DNA of 64,000 nucleotides from Clitopilus passeckerianus (GCA_944990035.1 CALYLX010000149.1:62001-126000); one strand, 5' to 3'. Positions 46,161 through 58,180 are shown, counted from the stretch's first letter. The notes: generated from the sequence alone by a model not told the origin. Numbers and translations: made by a program.

Positions 46161-47375
46161 ACCTCAACATCTTAACCTTTGTCTCCTGACGAAGGCTCTC
46201 TGCCCTTCCTTAGTCGTTCGTTGTAGCCATAGTTTACTATTCTCATGGAAATGCGACATCGTTTGCGTATTACGTACCACGAAAATTCCGACTCTTCTTC
46301 GAAAAAGAGGGCCTCTCATCGGGCACATGATACTCTTTCAAGATCCATCCGCTCAAAGGGGGGAGAACGAGCTATCTCTGCTGGTATCCCCGGGAGCGAA
46401 GGACACCTGAAAGAAGATTGGTATTCACGCGAACTGTCGGAAGAAGATCGAAAAGATATCATTAATTCATCCATAAAAGTATGCATACAGCGATCTAGAG
46501 AATAAAAACTCTGAATTCTAGGGTGGCAGGGGTCCATCCGTGCTTGAATAGTTAAGGCCATGTTGACACGGAGATTCTGATACCAAACGGTTGGGTCGAT
46601 CGCAGCCAGAGTTCCCGAGTCAACACAGAGTATTGCAAAGTTCCCGAGTCAACCTCGTGGCCCGACGTTCGTGGAAAGGAAGTATTAGTCGAAGAGAAAT
46701 CATAATTACCCCATAATTTCGGCCGCCGTAGATAGTAAGGTACAGTGAGGGCGACCACATGGACGATGTGTGTGGTAGGTCATGTGGGCCGATGCCGGCG
46801 ATGAAAGGCCGAGGAGACGATGGGCCAAGAGAGAGTTTCCAAGGTGCGGACACAGAGGAAGTCAATGTATCCGAGGTTCTGGCAAAGCGGAAGATGACCA
46901 GAGGTAGGGGCTGTCAGGCAGGGATAGTGAATAACATCTAGGTTCTAAGATCAGGCAATAGAGGCGGCGACAGAGAATGTTTGATGGTGGTTGGTAGATC
47001 TGGAGGCATTGAGAATATAACTGAGGTCGTGCAGTCTTGACTTTGAATGTACAGAAGGATCGCAGCCGAGGGCGTTCGTAGAACGAGAGAGGAAGAAGGG
47101 AGCGGAGTGGAGGGGAGAAGTAACGAGTGGGTGAGAGGCATTTTTGCCCCGTCCTCTTATAAGGGATCCCTTGTTTGCGGCAATTTTGCGTGATGGCCGT
47201 TTGATGAGTGGGTACTCGGCACTGTGCCGGCAGCACCGGATATCACCTGGGCCGCGGCCTACCATCCACTCTGGCCTGTGTTGTTGGTCAAACCTTCGTG
47301 ATAGCATTCTTGCACCACATTGTGAAATTTCCAACGATTCCGCAGGACATTGTGTTTTCACTAAGTACATGTACA
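46161..47375. other. 3' flank of DJ-1 copy 2, no supported gene
   Basis: Contains repeat unit 2 and then the 3' end of the acetyltransferase gene. No independent gene is supported. Confidence 0.5.
46500..47225. repeat. Duplicated segment, unit 2 (3' flank of DJ-1 copy 2)
   Basis: Counterpart of 43735-44460. Together with the genes and the 5' flanks it defines a tandem duplication with a period of about 2.8 kb. Confidence 0.75.
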
Positions 47376-48399
47376 TCACAGCTTGTATTTTCCACATCTT
47401 TCCAAAAGCTTAGCTTTCTTATCCCCAGACAACCAATCGTGACAAGTCATCGAAAACACCACACCATCCTCTGTCTTCCGCCCGGAGCCGTCGGGGACGA
47501 TGGAGACATCACTGTAGGGTCCGCCGACCTGGAGCTCCGTTGAGACTTCATAGCACCTTGAAGTAGTATTAGAACTTCCGATCGACATGAATCCAAGTTT
47601 CCATACCTCATAATTCCCTCTCTGGTAAAGCCCATTCTCACAGCAGCGTCGAGGCTGGCCTTGTTAGACGGAACCGCGCGCCAGCTTGCACGCACAAATC
47701 CACAACCTCCTTCGTTCTTGGGATTAAGCGCAAAGGAAGTGATCAGGTAGATTGTATGAGAGAGGACGTGGCTTTTTCGAAATTTCGGGAGAATTTTCAG
47801 CCCTAATAACTTGGGATCGTAGCTACCTTGAAGAGGATCACATCCAATGCTACCTCAATGTCAGCGTCAAGCTTAAGGCCTAAATAAATGCATTCGTACC
47901 AGACGACTCCAGCAAAACCACCACTCTTGAGGTCTGTAATAGCGAATGGTAGAAGGTTCGGCCGACGTCTGAGCTTCTCGATGTACGCCAACGTTTCGAT
48001 TTTGGATTCTATATCCGTTTATTCCCCGTGAATACCAACAAGATACACGGCTTACCTAGAGGTTTCCCTTTAGGGAAGGGGTAGAAATGCTCGTCACGCC
48101 CCTGAACGGTTGGTTTGGTCGAAAATGCAGCATGCAAGGCTTCAGCATGTAAAACGGGCTACGAATTAGTCAGGGCCTCTTCGCTGAAGTGATAATCTCC
48201 TCACAATCAAGGGCTCAAGCGAAAGCATCGCTGTTCGTAAAGGCTTGGGCGGCGGAGCGACGTAGCTGTTGAGATCATATTCTTCCACAGGGGTTTCTGC
48301 GTGTAGCTCATCTCCTGGCCTGACGGGTAGGATTATGGGTACTTGACCGGTATTCTTGTAAGTTCTCATAATAGATGTAGCCGTGAGCATAGTTCTCAT
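47376..48399 (-). CDS. GNAT-type N-acetyltransferase
   Basis: An acetyl-CoA-dependent acetyltransferase of the RimJ/RimL-like GNAT group. The ATG at 48399 starts MRTMLTATSIMRTYKNTGQV; the exons continue with DLNSYVAPPPKPLRTAMLSL. Then come YIEKLRRRPNLLPFAITDLK, FAGVVWYECIYL (central strand) and RASWRAVPSNKASLDAAVRM followed by GFTREGIMRYG. This last part is the signature region of small-molecule or N-terminal GNATs (R-W-x-x-x-x-N-x-x-S-x-x-A-x-x-x-G-F). The TGA is at 47378-47376. Only 90 bases separate its start from the stop of the MFS gene on the same strand, which makes it part of the group described in the findings. The acetylated substrate is not known. Confidence 0.8.
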
Positions 48400-48488
48400 T
48401 CAAGAATTGCGTGCATTATAAGGCGGAACGGCCTCGGCGACAGAGCAAATTGGGAAGTTATGTATTTGATCTAGTACACGAAGTAAAA

Positions 48489-50794
48489 TCAACACTCTTT
48501 CGATGTTTTAGAAATCTGAGGCCCGCTATCTCCTACTGTGGTCACCTTCCGGAGGCCATTTGGATGAAGATTTGCGATGAATTCCTTTCCCTGTTGACGA
48601 AGAACTTCGTCGTCATCCCTATCCAACGTCTGTTGATGCATCAGACAAAACGCGGTCAAGAATGCTATTGAGGCGAGAATGGCGAGCATAATGAACACAG
48701 CTCGGAAGCCATGGTGATACGCATCGAGCACAGCGGCATAAGTAGCTTGGTCAAGGGCTCGAGCGCTTTCTGGGCGATCCAGAACGGATTTTCGAGTTTG
48801 CTCACTTAATTGGAGGTGGTTCAGCTTGGACTTGACGATTCCGTTCCTTGAATTGATCCTTTAACAAAACTTCCAGGCACAATGGGGCTGAAGGACACAT
48901 ACACAATGGTACCCGTAATAGCGAGACCCAGGCTTCCTCCGAGGTTCCGCACGAAACTACTCGTTTAATTAAAGGGATATGAGGTGACGTATATCAACTT
49001 ACCTTCTCAAAGCGGTAACAATGGCCATATCTTTCCGCTCAAGAGCTCCCTGAACTGCTACCAAGGATGGCTGGAACGTTTGTCCGACGCCAAGTCCCGT
49101 GAAGATTGAGTAGCCAATTTGCTGAGCGAGTGTAGATTGCGGGTTCAGTGTGGAAAGGAGTCCTAACCCGATCGCCCACATGGCCCATCCGGAAAGTATC
49201 AGTTCCTATCAGAAAACAAACGCAATCAGATCATGAAACCAAGGTTCAACCGCAAAGTGCGTACACGATATCGGCCACTCCAGGTGACAATTAAGCCAGA
49301 TACAGTCGATGCAAATGCTGTGATCGGTTAGGAAGAGGTTCAGAGGTTCATGTAAGACGTACTCTGTACAACAGTAAGTGGCAGAAGTAGAAGACCACTC
49401 TTCACCGGAGAATACCCATATGCCAGCTGGTAGAATGTCGGCAGGTAGAAGACCTGAACGACGCTGACATACCCGTTGATAAATTGGGTGATTGCTGCAG
49501 CAATAACGATTGGTCTGCGAAAGATGTAAACTGATACAGCAAGTTATCACGATGATTAAGTTTGGCCAAGGATTATCACTCACGTGGAAGCAGTGGAATC
49601 GTTGGGCATTTCCATTCCCAGAATCCGAAAGCAACAAATAGCAGTGCGCCCAGAACTAACGGGGCTATGACATGTGCATCAGACCAGCCGTAGGATCCGC
49701 CAACCCAAGTAAGAGACAGCTACAAGCGTGTTTAGGCACTGAAAATCGACTTCTATATCTTACAATACCGTGATGAGAATAGACGCCGCAAGCACAAGTA
49801 TAACGCCGAGGAAGTCAACCAAAGGGAGTTTTCTATGAAGAGCAACGTCAGAAATAAGTACGTCTTGACATTTCAGTAGCTATCCACGTACTCGCGCCAG
49901 CTTCCTTCCGGGGTTTTGAGAGGCATGAATAGTAACGCCATTAAGGCAGATATAGCCGCGAGAGGTAGCGTTAGTCGGAAAATCCATCTCCTGGGCACTC
50001 GTTTAGCTGCATAGTGTGGATTAAGTGTCGTCCTGCGTACGCACCAAGTTGTATGCTCAGAAAGAAGCCCTCCAATTAAGGGCCCAAACCCATTTCCGAT
50101 GGCTACCGAAACGCCCTACAATCGTGTTCAATCAGGTGAACGGATGGTTGACACAGCACGTACCAGAATTCCTTGGTATTTACCTCTTTGACGTAGTGAT
50201 ACCACGTCGGAGATAATCACTTGACCCACCGTAGGGATTCCACCCCCACCAATGCCCGAAATCTAGGACCCAAGGGATAGGATGTTACAATTGATCGGCA
50301 CGAGGCATACGTCGAATTTACCGCCCGAAATATTGCCAGCTGAACAAAAGTTTTCGCAAAGGCAGATCCCAGATTTCCGATGAAGAAAATAAAGAGCAGG
50401 GTCAGAAGCACCTGTTGCCTCGACCAGATATCCGAAAACCGTCCGTAGATAAGTTGGCATGCAGTACTCGTCCTTCTCGCATCAGTAATCTTGACATACG
50501 TTCCTGAGAACAGACGACTAACACAAAATAGGCGGTCGCCACCCAGCTGACTTGTGTTCCAGCGTTCAGATCAGTGCCAATCTTCTGGAGTGACACCGCG
50601 ACCATCGTTTCGTCAAACAAACCCACGATATTGAAAGTTGCGCATGCGATAAACACCTGTGCAAAGAATTGAATATAGAGATCGCTAGGTCTTTTAGAAC
50701 CGACCGATATAATTTTTTTGAAGGGCAAATAGTTTGTCTGATCAGAGAGGACAGGTCGAGCGGTGCCATCCGAAGGACGGGGCAAGTCACTCAT
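48489..50794 (-). CDS. MFS transporter (drug/metabolite efflux type)
   Basis: A polytopic proton antiporter of the major facilitator superfamily. The ATG at 50794 begins MSDLPRPSDGTARPVLSDQT. The first helix region carries GLFDETMVAVSLQKIGTDLN and WVATAYFV, a variant of the LDxTIVxxALPxI motif of DHA2-like multidrug exporters. Following exons give YGRFSDIWSRQQVLL (loop 2-3 motif), GNLGSAFAKTFVQL, ISGIGGGGIPTVGQVIISDV, RGKYQGILGVSVAIGNGFGP and LIGGLL, all classic exporter signatures. Many small introns interrupt the frame. The C-terminus is KEFIANLHPNGLRKVTTVG and a stop at 48491-48489. The plasma membrane is the usual location. It is divergently arranged with the PLP enzyme gene and in tandem with the acetyltransferase. 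Export of a small molecule made by the neighbours is inferred. Confidence 0.85.
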
Positions 50795-51311
50795 GGCAAG
50801 AAAAAAATCTCACAACGGTGGACGTCAATGTTGTAGGCTAGTTCATTTTAAAGCAGAGTTCTCAGCGTGCTCCCCAGACTGAAGCTGATCCAGGTAAGCA
50901 GAGTCGCCCATCCAACGAAGTAAAAGGAGATGGTGTCTAAAGCCATGGTCGGAAAGTGTTGGTAGCGGTTTTCGGGGTCCTTGATGGATTTCCGCACTCA
51001 ACGGCTGACGTAACCACCGATTGTTGATTTCCTCCTCATCCGGTACGATGATGTTCGTCAGGGCGCAAGCCAACTTGTCGATGAGACCAAGAGTTCCCTG
51101 AAGCCAATTATCATGGAAAAAAGGAAAATGCGGTCCCATGACTCGCTGTTCTCCTTATCGAAAGCGTTATCCGACCAGAATGATGTGACATTTCCAAACT
51201 CGTCAAGAATCTGCGACAGGTCGTCTGAATGCGAACGCAATGGCTTTGTTCGTTTAAAAGGACTACAATTCCATTTTCAAGAGACTACCACCAACAGCGT
51301 CTTGCCTTTTC
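50795..51311. promoter_or_regulatory. Shared upstream region of the MFS and cysteine synthase-like genes
   Basis: This 517-base region separates two divergent genes. Two GATAA motifs (minus strand) lie 12 bases apart at 51155-51159 and 51167-51171. GATA factors such as Urbs1/SreA repress iron genes in fungi, but the motif is short and common. Minus-strand open frames at 50843-51139 and 51058-51240 overlap in different frames. They may be the remains of a gene (SQILDEFGNVTSFWSDNAFD in one) but no family was recognised. Confidence 0.4.
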
Positions 51312-53282
51312 ATGCCCGTCGACACAAAACTCAACGTCTTCTCTGGCGAGGATGGACTACTGGCTTACTATGATCCTGATCAAAACGTGCCTGTGCCGGT
51401 AGGTGGAGAACATTTCATCGAGCGAGATGTCCTTCAAACCAAGCGCACATCTCATAGCTCGTCGAACTACCATCTCGAATGAACCCTCTCCGTCAAGGTA
51501 TTTGTTGTAACCCCTCCGTTGAATCTTGCTCAACGTTTGACCTAGATGGTGTCAGGATCTACGCAAAGTTGCTCAGCCATCTGCCGGCGTCGAACGTCAA
51601 GTCTCTACCTGGTAAATCTTTCCTATGATACCTCGTACATGATCTCACCCATATCTTTCAGCTCTGAATATGTTGCTGAGAGCCCGGGAGAAAGGTCTAG
51701 TGACCAGCGATACACACACTATCGTCGAGTATTCCTCCGGCAGTACGATAATTTCTCTCGGTATTCTATCCCATATCTTTGGCATACCTAACGTCAAGGC
51801 ATATGTGTCGAATAAAACTTCCGAGATCAAGTTATCGCTCCTCAGGTTTTTCGTGAGTACTTTATGTTCCCATTTAATTCCAGGGTTAACGAAAGATAAT
51901 TACCAGGGCCTTGACCTGTAAGTATTATCATTCTGGGTCGATGGAAGGCCATGGTTAGTCCTCCCCTAGAACGCTCTTTGGTGGGCCCGTGCAGCCCGAA
52001 CCGAACGATATTAATGGGGGCATCTTCGTGGCGACAGAAGATGGATGCAAGCCCGGAACGTATAATCCTGATCAGTATTCAAACCCAGAGGTACGATCAA
52101 TTTGAATCCGCCTTCGTCAGTTCTCATTGTACACCCAGAATTATGGGGCCCATATGCGTTGGACCGGCCCGCAGATACATGCCCAACTACCTGATATCTC
52201 CGTATTTGCTGCCTCCATCGGAACCGCAGGTGAGATCAAAATCGCTGTACTCGACAGCCGACTGATTCCTGCAGGTACGATGACAGGAACTAGCCTTTAC
52301 CTCAAAAGTGTTCGGCCGTCTGTACTGGGGCTAGGGTGAGCAAATCCTCTCCGTCCGCGTCGCCTATGAACTCAAACTTGGCCTAGGGTGTTAACGGCAC
52401 CCAATGATCGTGTTCCCGGTCCCCGAACATTTAACCTACTTGTTCCCGTTGAGTTTCCCTGGCGGGAAGCAATGGATGCTATGGAAGAAGTTGACTCCTT
52501 CTCGTCGTATGAGAAAAGTCTTGAACTCTGCAGGAACGGCCTTCTCGTCGGCCCGAGTTCAGGATTGGCACTGACAGGTCTGCTGAACTTCCTTCAGAAA
52601 AGGAAGGAGGCGGGTACCTTAGGTGACCTCAGGAATGCGAACGGCGAGATCTCATGTGAGATATAACTTTCCTTCCACATTCACACCAACTGACCCATAT
52701 TGATTTTAAGGCGCTTTCATTTGCTGCGACCAACCGTTCCAGTATATCGGAGAATATTTTGAGAAGCTTGGCCCATCATACTTCCGCCCCATCAACAACA
52801 TGGAGCTCTTCTCAACCGACTATCATCCGTACGCTGACTCTTTCCTGTCTTCTCGCAAATTCCAACCTCGATCTAGGTATAATGTCGATTGGGAGGCCGC
52901 CCCCAGTCAGCTTGGATCCCTCCTCAAGCCGGGAAACGTCATCCTCGACATCGGTGACAAGCAAACTTTTGACGCCTCCCATATTGACGGGTCCGTCAAT
53001 CTCGATATAGGTGCAGACACTAAGCCAAATCCCTACAAGGATCCCGCAACGCTGGTTTGGGCCTTTGACGTTCTCAAGACCAAGCTGTCACCTGAAGACC
53101 CAGATTTCGGCGGTTCATTGGTCGGAAGAACTGTTTTGCTACTTTCCCGTGACGGCAATATTGCCCGGCTTGCTTGCAGTATACTCCGAAGCCGAGGGGT
53201 TGAAGCTTTCTGCGTGGCCGGAGGAATTGATGCTATGGTCGCAGAGGGACTATGGCCTCGTGATTTTCGCGCACAATTGTAA
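51312..53282 (+). CDS. Cysteine synthase-like PLP enzyme fused to a rhodanese-like domain
   Basis: A fold-type II PLP enzyme with a C-terminal rhodanese-like domain. Exons begin at 51312 (51312-51398, 51458-51497, 51546-51611, 51662-51852, 51907-51917 and more). The N-terminal part reads DGVRIYAKLL and NVKSLPALNML, where Lys61 is the probable PLP lysine. Then comes VEYSSGSTIISLGILSHIFG (substrate-binding SSGST), TLFGGPVQPEPND, YNPDQYSNPE, HMRWTGPQI, GTAGTMTGTSLYL and GLLVGPSSGLALTG, as in the cysteine/cystathionine beta-synthase family. The last exon carries a rhodanese fold (VILDIGDKQTFDASHIDGSV; RSRGVEAFCVAGGIDAM). Its active loop reads LLLSRDGNIA, with no cysteine where sulphurtransferases have one. 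The reaction is probably beta-replacement on an activated serine; the acceptor is unknown. Confidence 0.85.
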
Positions 53283-53662
53283 TAGTTACGAGTACGGCTT
53301 TGATTGATTTTTCATGCCTTGGCGAGTGGCAGAAACGGAATTGTGGGGCTGGTTCAAGCGACCAAGATCTATCGGAATAACTTGTGTCGTACTTCATTCA
53401 GTCGGATGGAAATATGTACCAGGGACTACTTCTGTTCCCAGCAGCCTCACGCGAAGAAAAAGTTTTTGTCAGATGAGTTTGAGGTTGTTTGCCCACTACC
53501 GAATGGAGAGGGGACGTTCGAGTGATCACCGAACACAGATCTCGTCTTTTACCACCATGATCTCCATATGGTCGATAGCTCTTCACGAGAACATCCATAT
53601 AATGCAGCCAGTGAAGGCCCTTCTGGAAGCGCAACTAGACTCTGTCTACCTACGTCTTACAT
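53283..53662. other. Intergenic region before the ferric reductase
   Basis: A spacer of 380 bases, probably the ferric reductase promoter. An open frame runs across it in another register and is not supported. Confidence 0.5.
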
Positions 53663-56106
53663 ATGGGTCTCGTAGGACTTGCTAAACCTGTTGGCTGGCA
53701 CTCGAGTCGTGTCAGTGCGGTCAATGCCACAGCACTTACACCTCATCAAGTCTACCTCGTCGGTTCACGTTTTCGAAACGTAAATTATCGCTCCTAGTCA
53801 CCTACTGGTAGCCATCTGTTCTAACTTCTGTTGCAGTGGTATACCGCAGACTGGGACTACGGCCTCACCACTGTTTACTTCTTTTGCGCTGCCATCGGCC
53901 TGTTCACTCTCATCAATCTGTTCGCCCTAACTCGCAAGAAGTGGGTATTACCACCTCTCTCGTAGAACGAACTAATTTCGAGTCAAATTTCAGGACGATC
54001 AACTCAAAACATGGTGTGATTACCAAAATCACAGCTCTCATTCGATACTTCAGGGCTCGGCAGTACTACGTCAAAGCTTTCAACTGGTACTCGCCGTCCC
54101 TTGGGGCTATTTCTATTGTAGCAACCATGGTCATTTTCTTCTTCGGTGAGCTCGCCTTTTGATACCGGCCTCTATCAAGGACGCTCAACCTATCCTCAAC
54201 ACCATCAAGGTCTATCATTCGCCGTCCACCCTTACTACTGGCCAAACCCAGCGATGGGTAATAGCCCCCCGTTAGGGACGAGGACGGGCTGGATATCTAT
54301 TGCTATTATGCCTTTCATGCTGTAAGTTCTAGCCGCCTTCATACCATTTGTAAAGGCCCCTAAATGGTTATCCGGTAGTGCATTTGCGAGCAAGATCAAC
54401 TTAATCGGTATCTTGGCGGGAACAACCCACGAGAAATTGCAAGTGTATCATCGCTGGACAGCGTGGATCATGTGTACGTCCTCGCCACTTCTGAGTTACC
54501 GCGCTCTAACGATACCCTCCGTCAGATCTCACATCCCTCCTCCATACATTTCCTTTCATCGTCTGGAACATAAAGCTTGGACAAATGGCACTTTTCTACG
54601 AAAAGAAGTCATACTACTGGACTGGAGTCGCTGCACTCATCCCTCAGGTAGGTGTTCTCTTATCGAACGCTAAAGGATGTCGTCTCATGGACGACAGACT
54701 TGGCTCGTGCTCATGTCCTGGGGCCCAATACGGTGAGTGTTGAGCATAGGTGCCAGGCCCGACTCTGACGACGAAGAGCAGAAGCCGATACTACGAGACA
54801 TTCAAAAAGTGAGCAATCTGCCTATCTCTAGTAAACCCAGTTGAGCTCATTGATCCTTCAGGCTACATTTCCTGTTAGTTCCTTCGCGCATCTGCCCCTT
54901 CAGAGACCGTGCTGACACAAGGACCTTAGTGCTTCCATAGTATTCATGGGCTTTTTATGGCTCCATTGCAACTGGCGTCTGACCTCATGGTACGTGCACT
55001 ATCCTTCGACCGTTTGTTACCATCTCAGCGTCATTGTGTAGGGATTACTTCTGGACCAGTGCCGCGATCTTCGGCCTCGCCTGGGTTATACGGTTCGGGC
55101 GAATGTTCATCATCAACGGTCTTGCCAACAAGGCCACGCTCGAAGTCGTTGGCGATAGGATTGTGAAGGTGCTTGTCCCAACGAAGCTGAAGTGGAAGCC
55201 TGGGCAGCACTTTTTCGTTCGGTTCACGAACACAGGCGTCCATATCCTCACCTCACATCCCTTCACCGTTGCTTCTCTGTCAAGTACTGGGGTCATGGAG
55301 CTTCTGATTCGCCCACAAGACGGGCTCACCGGCCGACTTGCCACTTTGGCCGACTTGAACAAGTCTTCGACCGTATTGCTGGATGGACCATACGGCGGCA
55401 TTCATAAGGACCTCACTTGCTATGAGACTGTCATGCTCGTCGCTGGTGGATCAGGTACGAGATACTGCATTACGTAGACTGTTAATCTAATCCTTTTGGC
55501 CAGGTGCCAGCTTCACAATCCCAATTCTGCTTGACCTCGTTGAGCGTAGCCAAAAGGCGAACGTTATCCTGATCTGGGCGGTGAAAGCATCTGGTGGGTT
55601 TTCACAACTTCGCTATCAAATTACTTTACTGAATCTCGTTTTTCAGAGGCAGCCGAATGTTACCGAGACGTTTTCGATACTCTGGAGAACAACAAACGTG
55701 GAGGTGTGAGAGTGGCAATCTACATCACTAGAGGAGAGCGGTCAGCAACTCCATCTGAGGACGACGACGAGAAGAAATCCAGTCTCATTGAATCACATTC
55801 TGGGCGGCCGGACATTCCGAGAATCATCCACGACACATTCTCCGAAACATCCAGCCTGTCTGTAACCGGTAAGAATCGCAACTATCTTTCTGACGATATG
55901 AATAATTAAATTGACCAACATCAGTCTGTGGCCCCGAAACGCTGACCATCGATGCAGGGAATGCCGTCGCGGGGTGTCAGCTAGCGGTATTGGGTGGGGG
56001 TACGAAGTGTAAAGATTTATATCTTCATGCAGAGCCCTATAGGTGAGCCACAACCTACGCCTCTTTAGTCGCTCTGATCATGTCTAATCGTACTCAACAG
56101 CTGGTG
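53663..56106 (+). CDS. Ferric reductase (FRE/NOX-type transmembrane metalloreductase)
   Basis: A plasma-membrane electron carrier moving electrons from NADPH through FAD and haem to Fe(III) or Cu(II) outside. The ATG at 53663 starts MGLVGLAKPVGWHSSRVSAV. Exons then give WYTADWDYGLTTVYFFCAAI (first helix), YYVKAFNWYSPSLGAISIVA, HPYYWPNPAMG and PPLGTRTGWISIAIMPFML. Next are KINLIGILAGTTHEKLQVYH with HRWTAWIM (haem-ligand helix) and IHTFPFIVW. The cytosolic part has KWKPGQHFFVRF, LTSHPFTVASLS (FAD motif HPFT), LLDGPYGG, LVAGGSGASFTIPILLDLVE (NADPH) and VCGPETLTIDAGNAVAGCQL. It ends LHAEPYSW with a TGA at 56104-56106, the usual FRE ending. It sits 380 bases after the PLP enzyme in the same direction. 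Confidence 0.9.
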
Positions 56107-58172
56107 AAAGCTGGAAGAAAAGCAGCGCTTAGTTCGGAGGAGATTAACATGCTCCTATGTACTCGTAAATCCTGGAATGTAATTTCTATAGCATTATCGT
56201 TAAGAGGCCTGTGTATTTTGTCTGAAATCTCCTGTCCCAGCGTATGAAATGGTCCGAGATTGGTACGATATATTAACCGTGAAAAGAGGCAAAAGAAGTA
56301 AAAGAAGATGTGAGGACGATACGAAAATGTCCGAAGAGATTATCAGGATGCAACTAATGTACATTGTCCGAATTAAGAGCGAAGGGAGAAAGGAGTGCTG
56401 GCGCCGGTGCTGACGAGGGACGATGAAGACAACTAACGGATGAAATGGCTCCTGGGTGGTAGACCAAGGATTGGTCAGCGATATCAGCTGATGAGATATT
56501 CAGCCATATGAACGGACTGGTACCGGCCTGCGAGAATAGGGTGTTTTGGAGGTATGATGGTCGTAGCACCAAAACTTCGGGATCAGTGACCATATGGGTT
56601 GTTGAAGGGCATGACGAGAGGACCCAGTTGTTCCAGTCGTGGGAGGGAAGGCCGGTGGGTTTGTGTACCTGGGTGTCGGTGACGACGACGACAGGCGCTT
56701 GTTGCTCCACGAAATGCAACAACAGTCTCCAGAGTGATCACGGGTGGGTGTACCACTGGAAATAGCGTCTGTGTTTCTGTTGGGACAGGAAAGCGTGCAG
56801 CCGTCGCCTCGGAGGTTGAAGGTAGTGGAAGTGGAATTTTTTCTTCCCGAATTCCATGGCGGGGGCATTCCCTTTCTCCTTTGATCCAACATGGATGTAG
56901 CGGGGAGGAGGTGCGCCCTTCCGATGCTCCTGCAACATGAGCTGATAGGTATGCGGGTCCGGACATATTTGTGAGGAATGCCGAGGACTTGGGCACTTGG
57001 GCGAAGGTGCTTCTACGAGCAGAGGGATAAGACGGAGACGAAGCACCTTGTTGACGGTGCATGCTGGCGAGGCGATTCGTCGTATCAGTCGGAGTACCAG
57101 GGCTCCCGCTGCCTGGTACGGTGTTCGTCGGGCCTGACAAAGGTTTGAGGGGTAAGTGCGGTGCGGATGACCTGGTCACTTCAAACACCATACCGATACC
57201 CCTACTTGAGCTGGAATGACGCTCAGACCACTGCTCTCAGAATTGAGGAGAACTGACGTACCCCAAGACGTAGCCTCATTGTCCATTTTCTTCTGCTCTT
57301 GGCCGTGGGGTAAATGACGCTTTCGAGGACAATGGTAACTTAGAGGTTCAAGAAATCCGTGCCAGTGTCAGAAGCCGCAACCAGAGTCATCTCTGTCCGG
57401 ACTGTCGCGCCATCATCGAGGAGAAGGAGTACGCTCTGTAGATCAACCATCCCGTGGTGTTCTGATAACCGAGTTTGGCTGGATTTCTTGAAGTTGAATA
57501 TCCATGTGAAGGCAGGCAGTGTCGGAAGGACGATGGCCATTGGCAGTGGCAAGGTGAAAACAATAACAACAGGACCAAATGCGCGTCTGTATTCCCATTC
57601 CCTCAAATTGAAAATGATCATCAGGTAAGTAGTGCGATATTGAAATTAACAACCGAACAGAACCCCCATTCTTTCCAGCTACATATTCACCAGTTACATA
57701 CCTACTTGCTTCAGTCCCCATTCCAAGTTGGATACCTGGAGTTCATGTCTCAGTCTCTCTCGAACAAGCCAGGATCTCAGAGGAAGCAGGCCGTTGAGCC
57801 CGGCTATCTACAGACGCTGGAACAGGACTACGGTGTCGGCTGGGGTGCCTATGAGGAAATGAAGGAAATGAGGGCATGATTTTCCTTGGGAATAGTCTAG
57901 AGGGCCTCCCTTATCGGCGTGTATAAATGCAACCCCAACCCGGGCGTAGTCTCGTCTGAAAAACTCACACGGGACTTCTTTCCTCTGACATCTCTGTGCT
58001 ACTTGAAATCATTTTCGCCTTCATTGAGGCTGTCAAGAAGCCACTGAATGACTCGGACGTCGCCCCCTTAACTGAACGAAGTGATGGGGCTAGTTATCAA
58101 CGTTATCCTCGCCCTGTCCTCGCCGATGGTATGTCGTAGACAGAAGCAGGCGAGGAAGAATACGCGAAGGGA
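56107..58172. other. Stretch with uncertain small ORFs
   Basis: The minus frame 57340-57621 (MIIFNLREWEYRRAFGPVVI start, 93 codons) has protein-like composition with a hydrophobic part and ends DTGTDFLNL. Minus frames between 56354 and 57191 are Ser/Pro/Thr-rich, one with PVVVVTDTQVHKPTGLPSHD. I recognise no family and could not join them confidently. On the plus strand, MSQSLSNKPGSQRKQAVEPG at 57747-57879 opens a short basic frame of unknown meaning. Confidence 0.35.
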
Positions 58173-58180
58173 TATTTAAA
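58173..58180 (+). promoter_or_regulatory. TATA-like box of the small secreted protein gene
   Basis: TATTTAAA lies about 75 bases upstream of the ATG at 58252. Confidence 0.5.
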
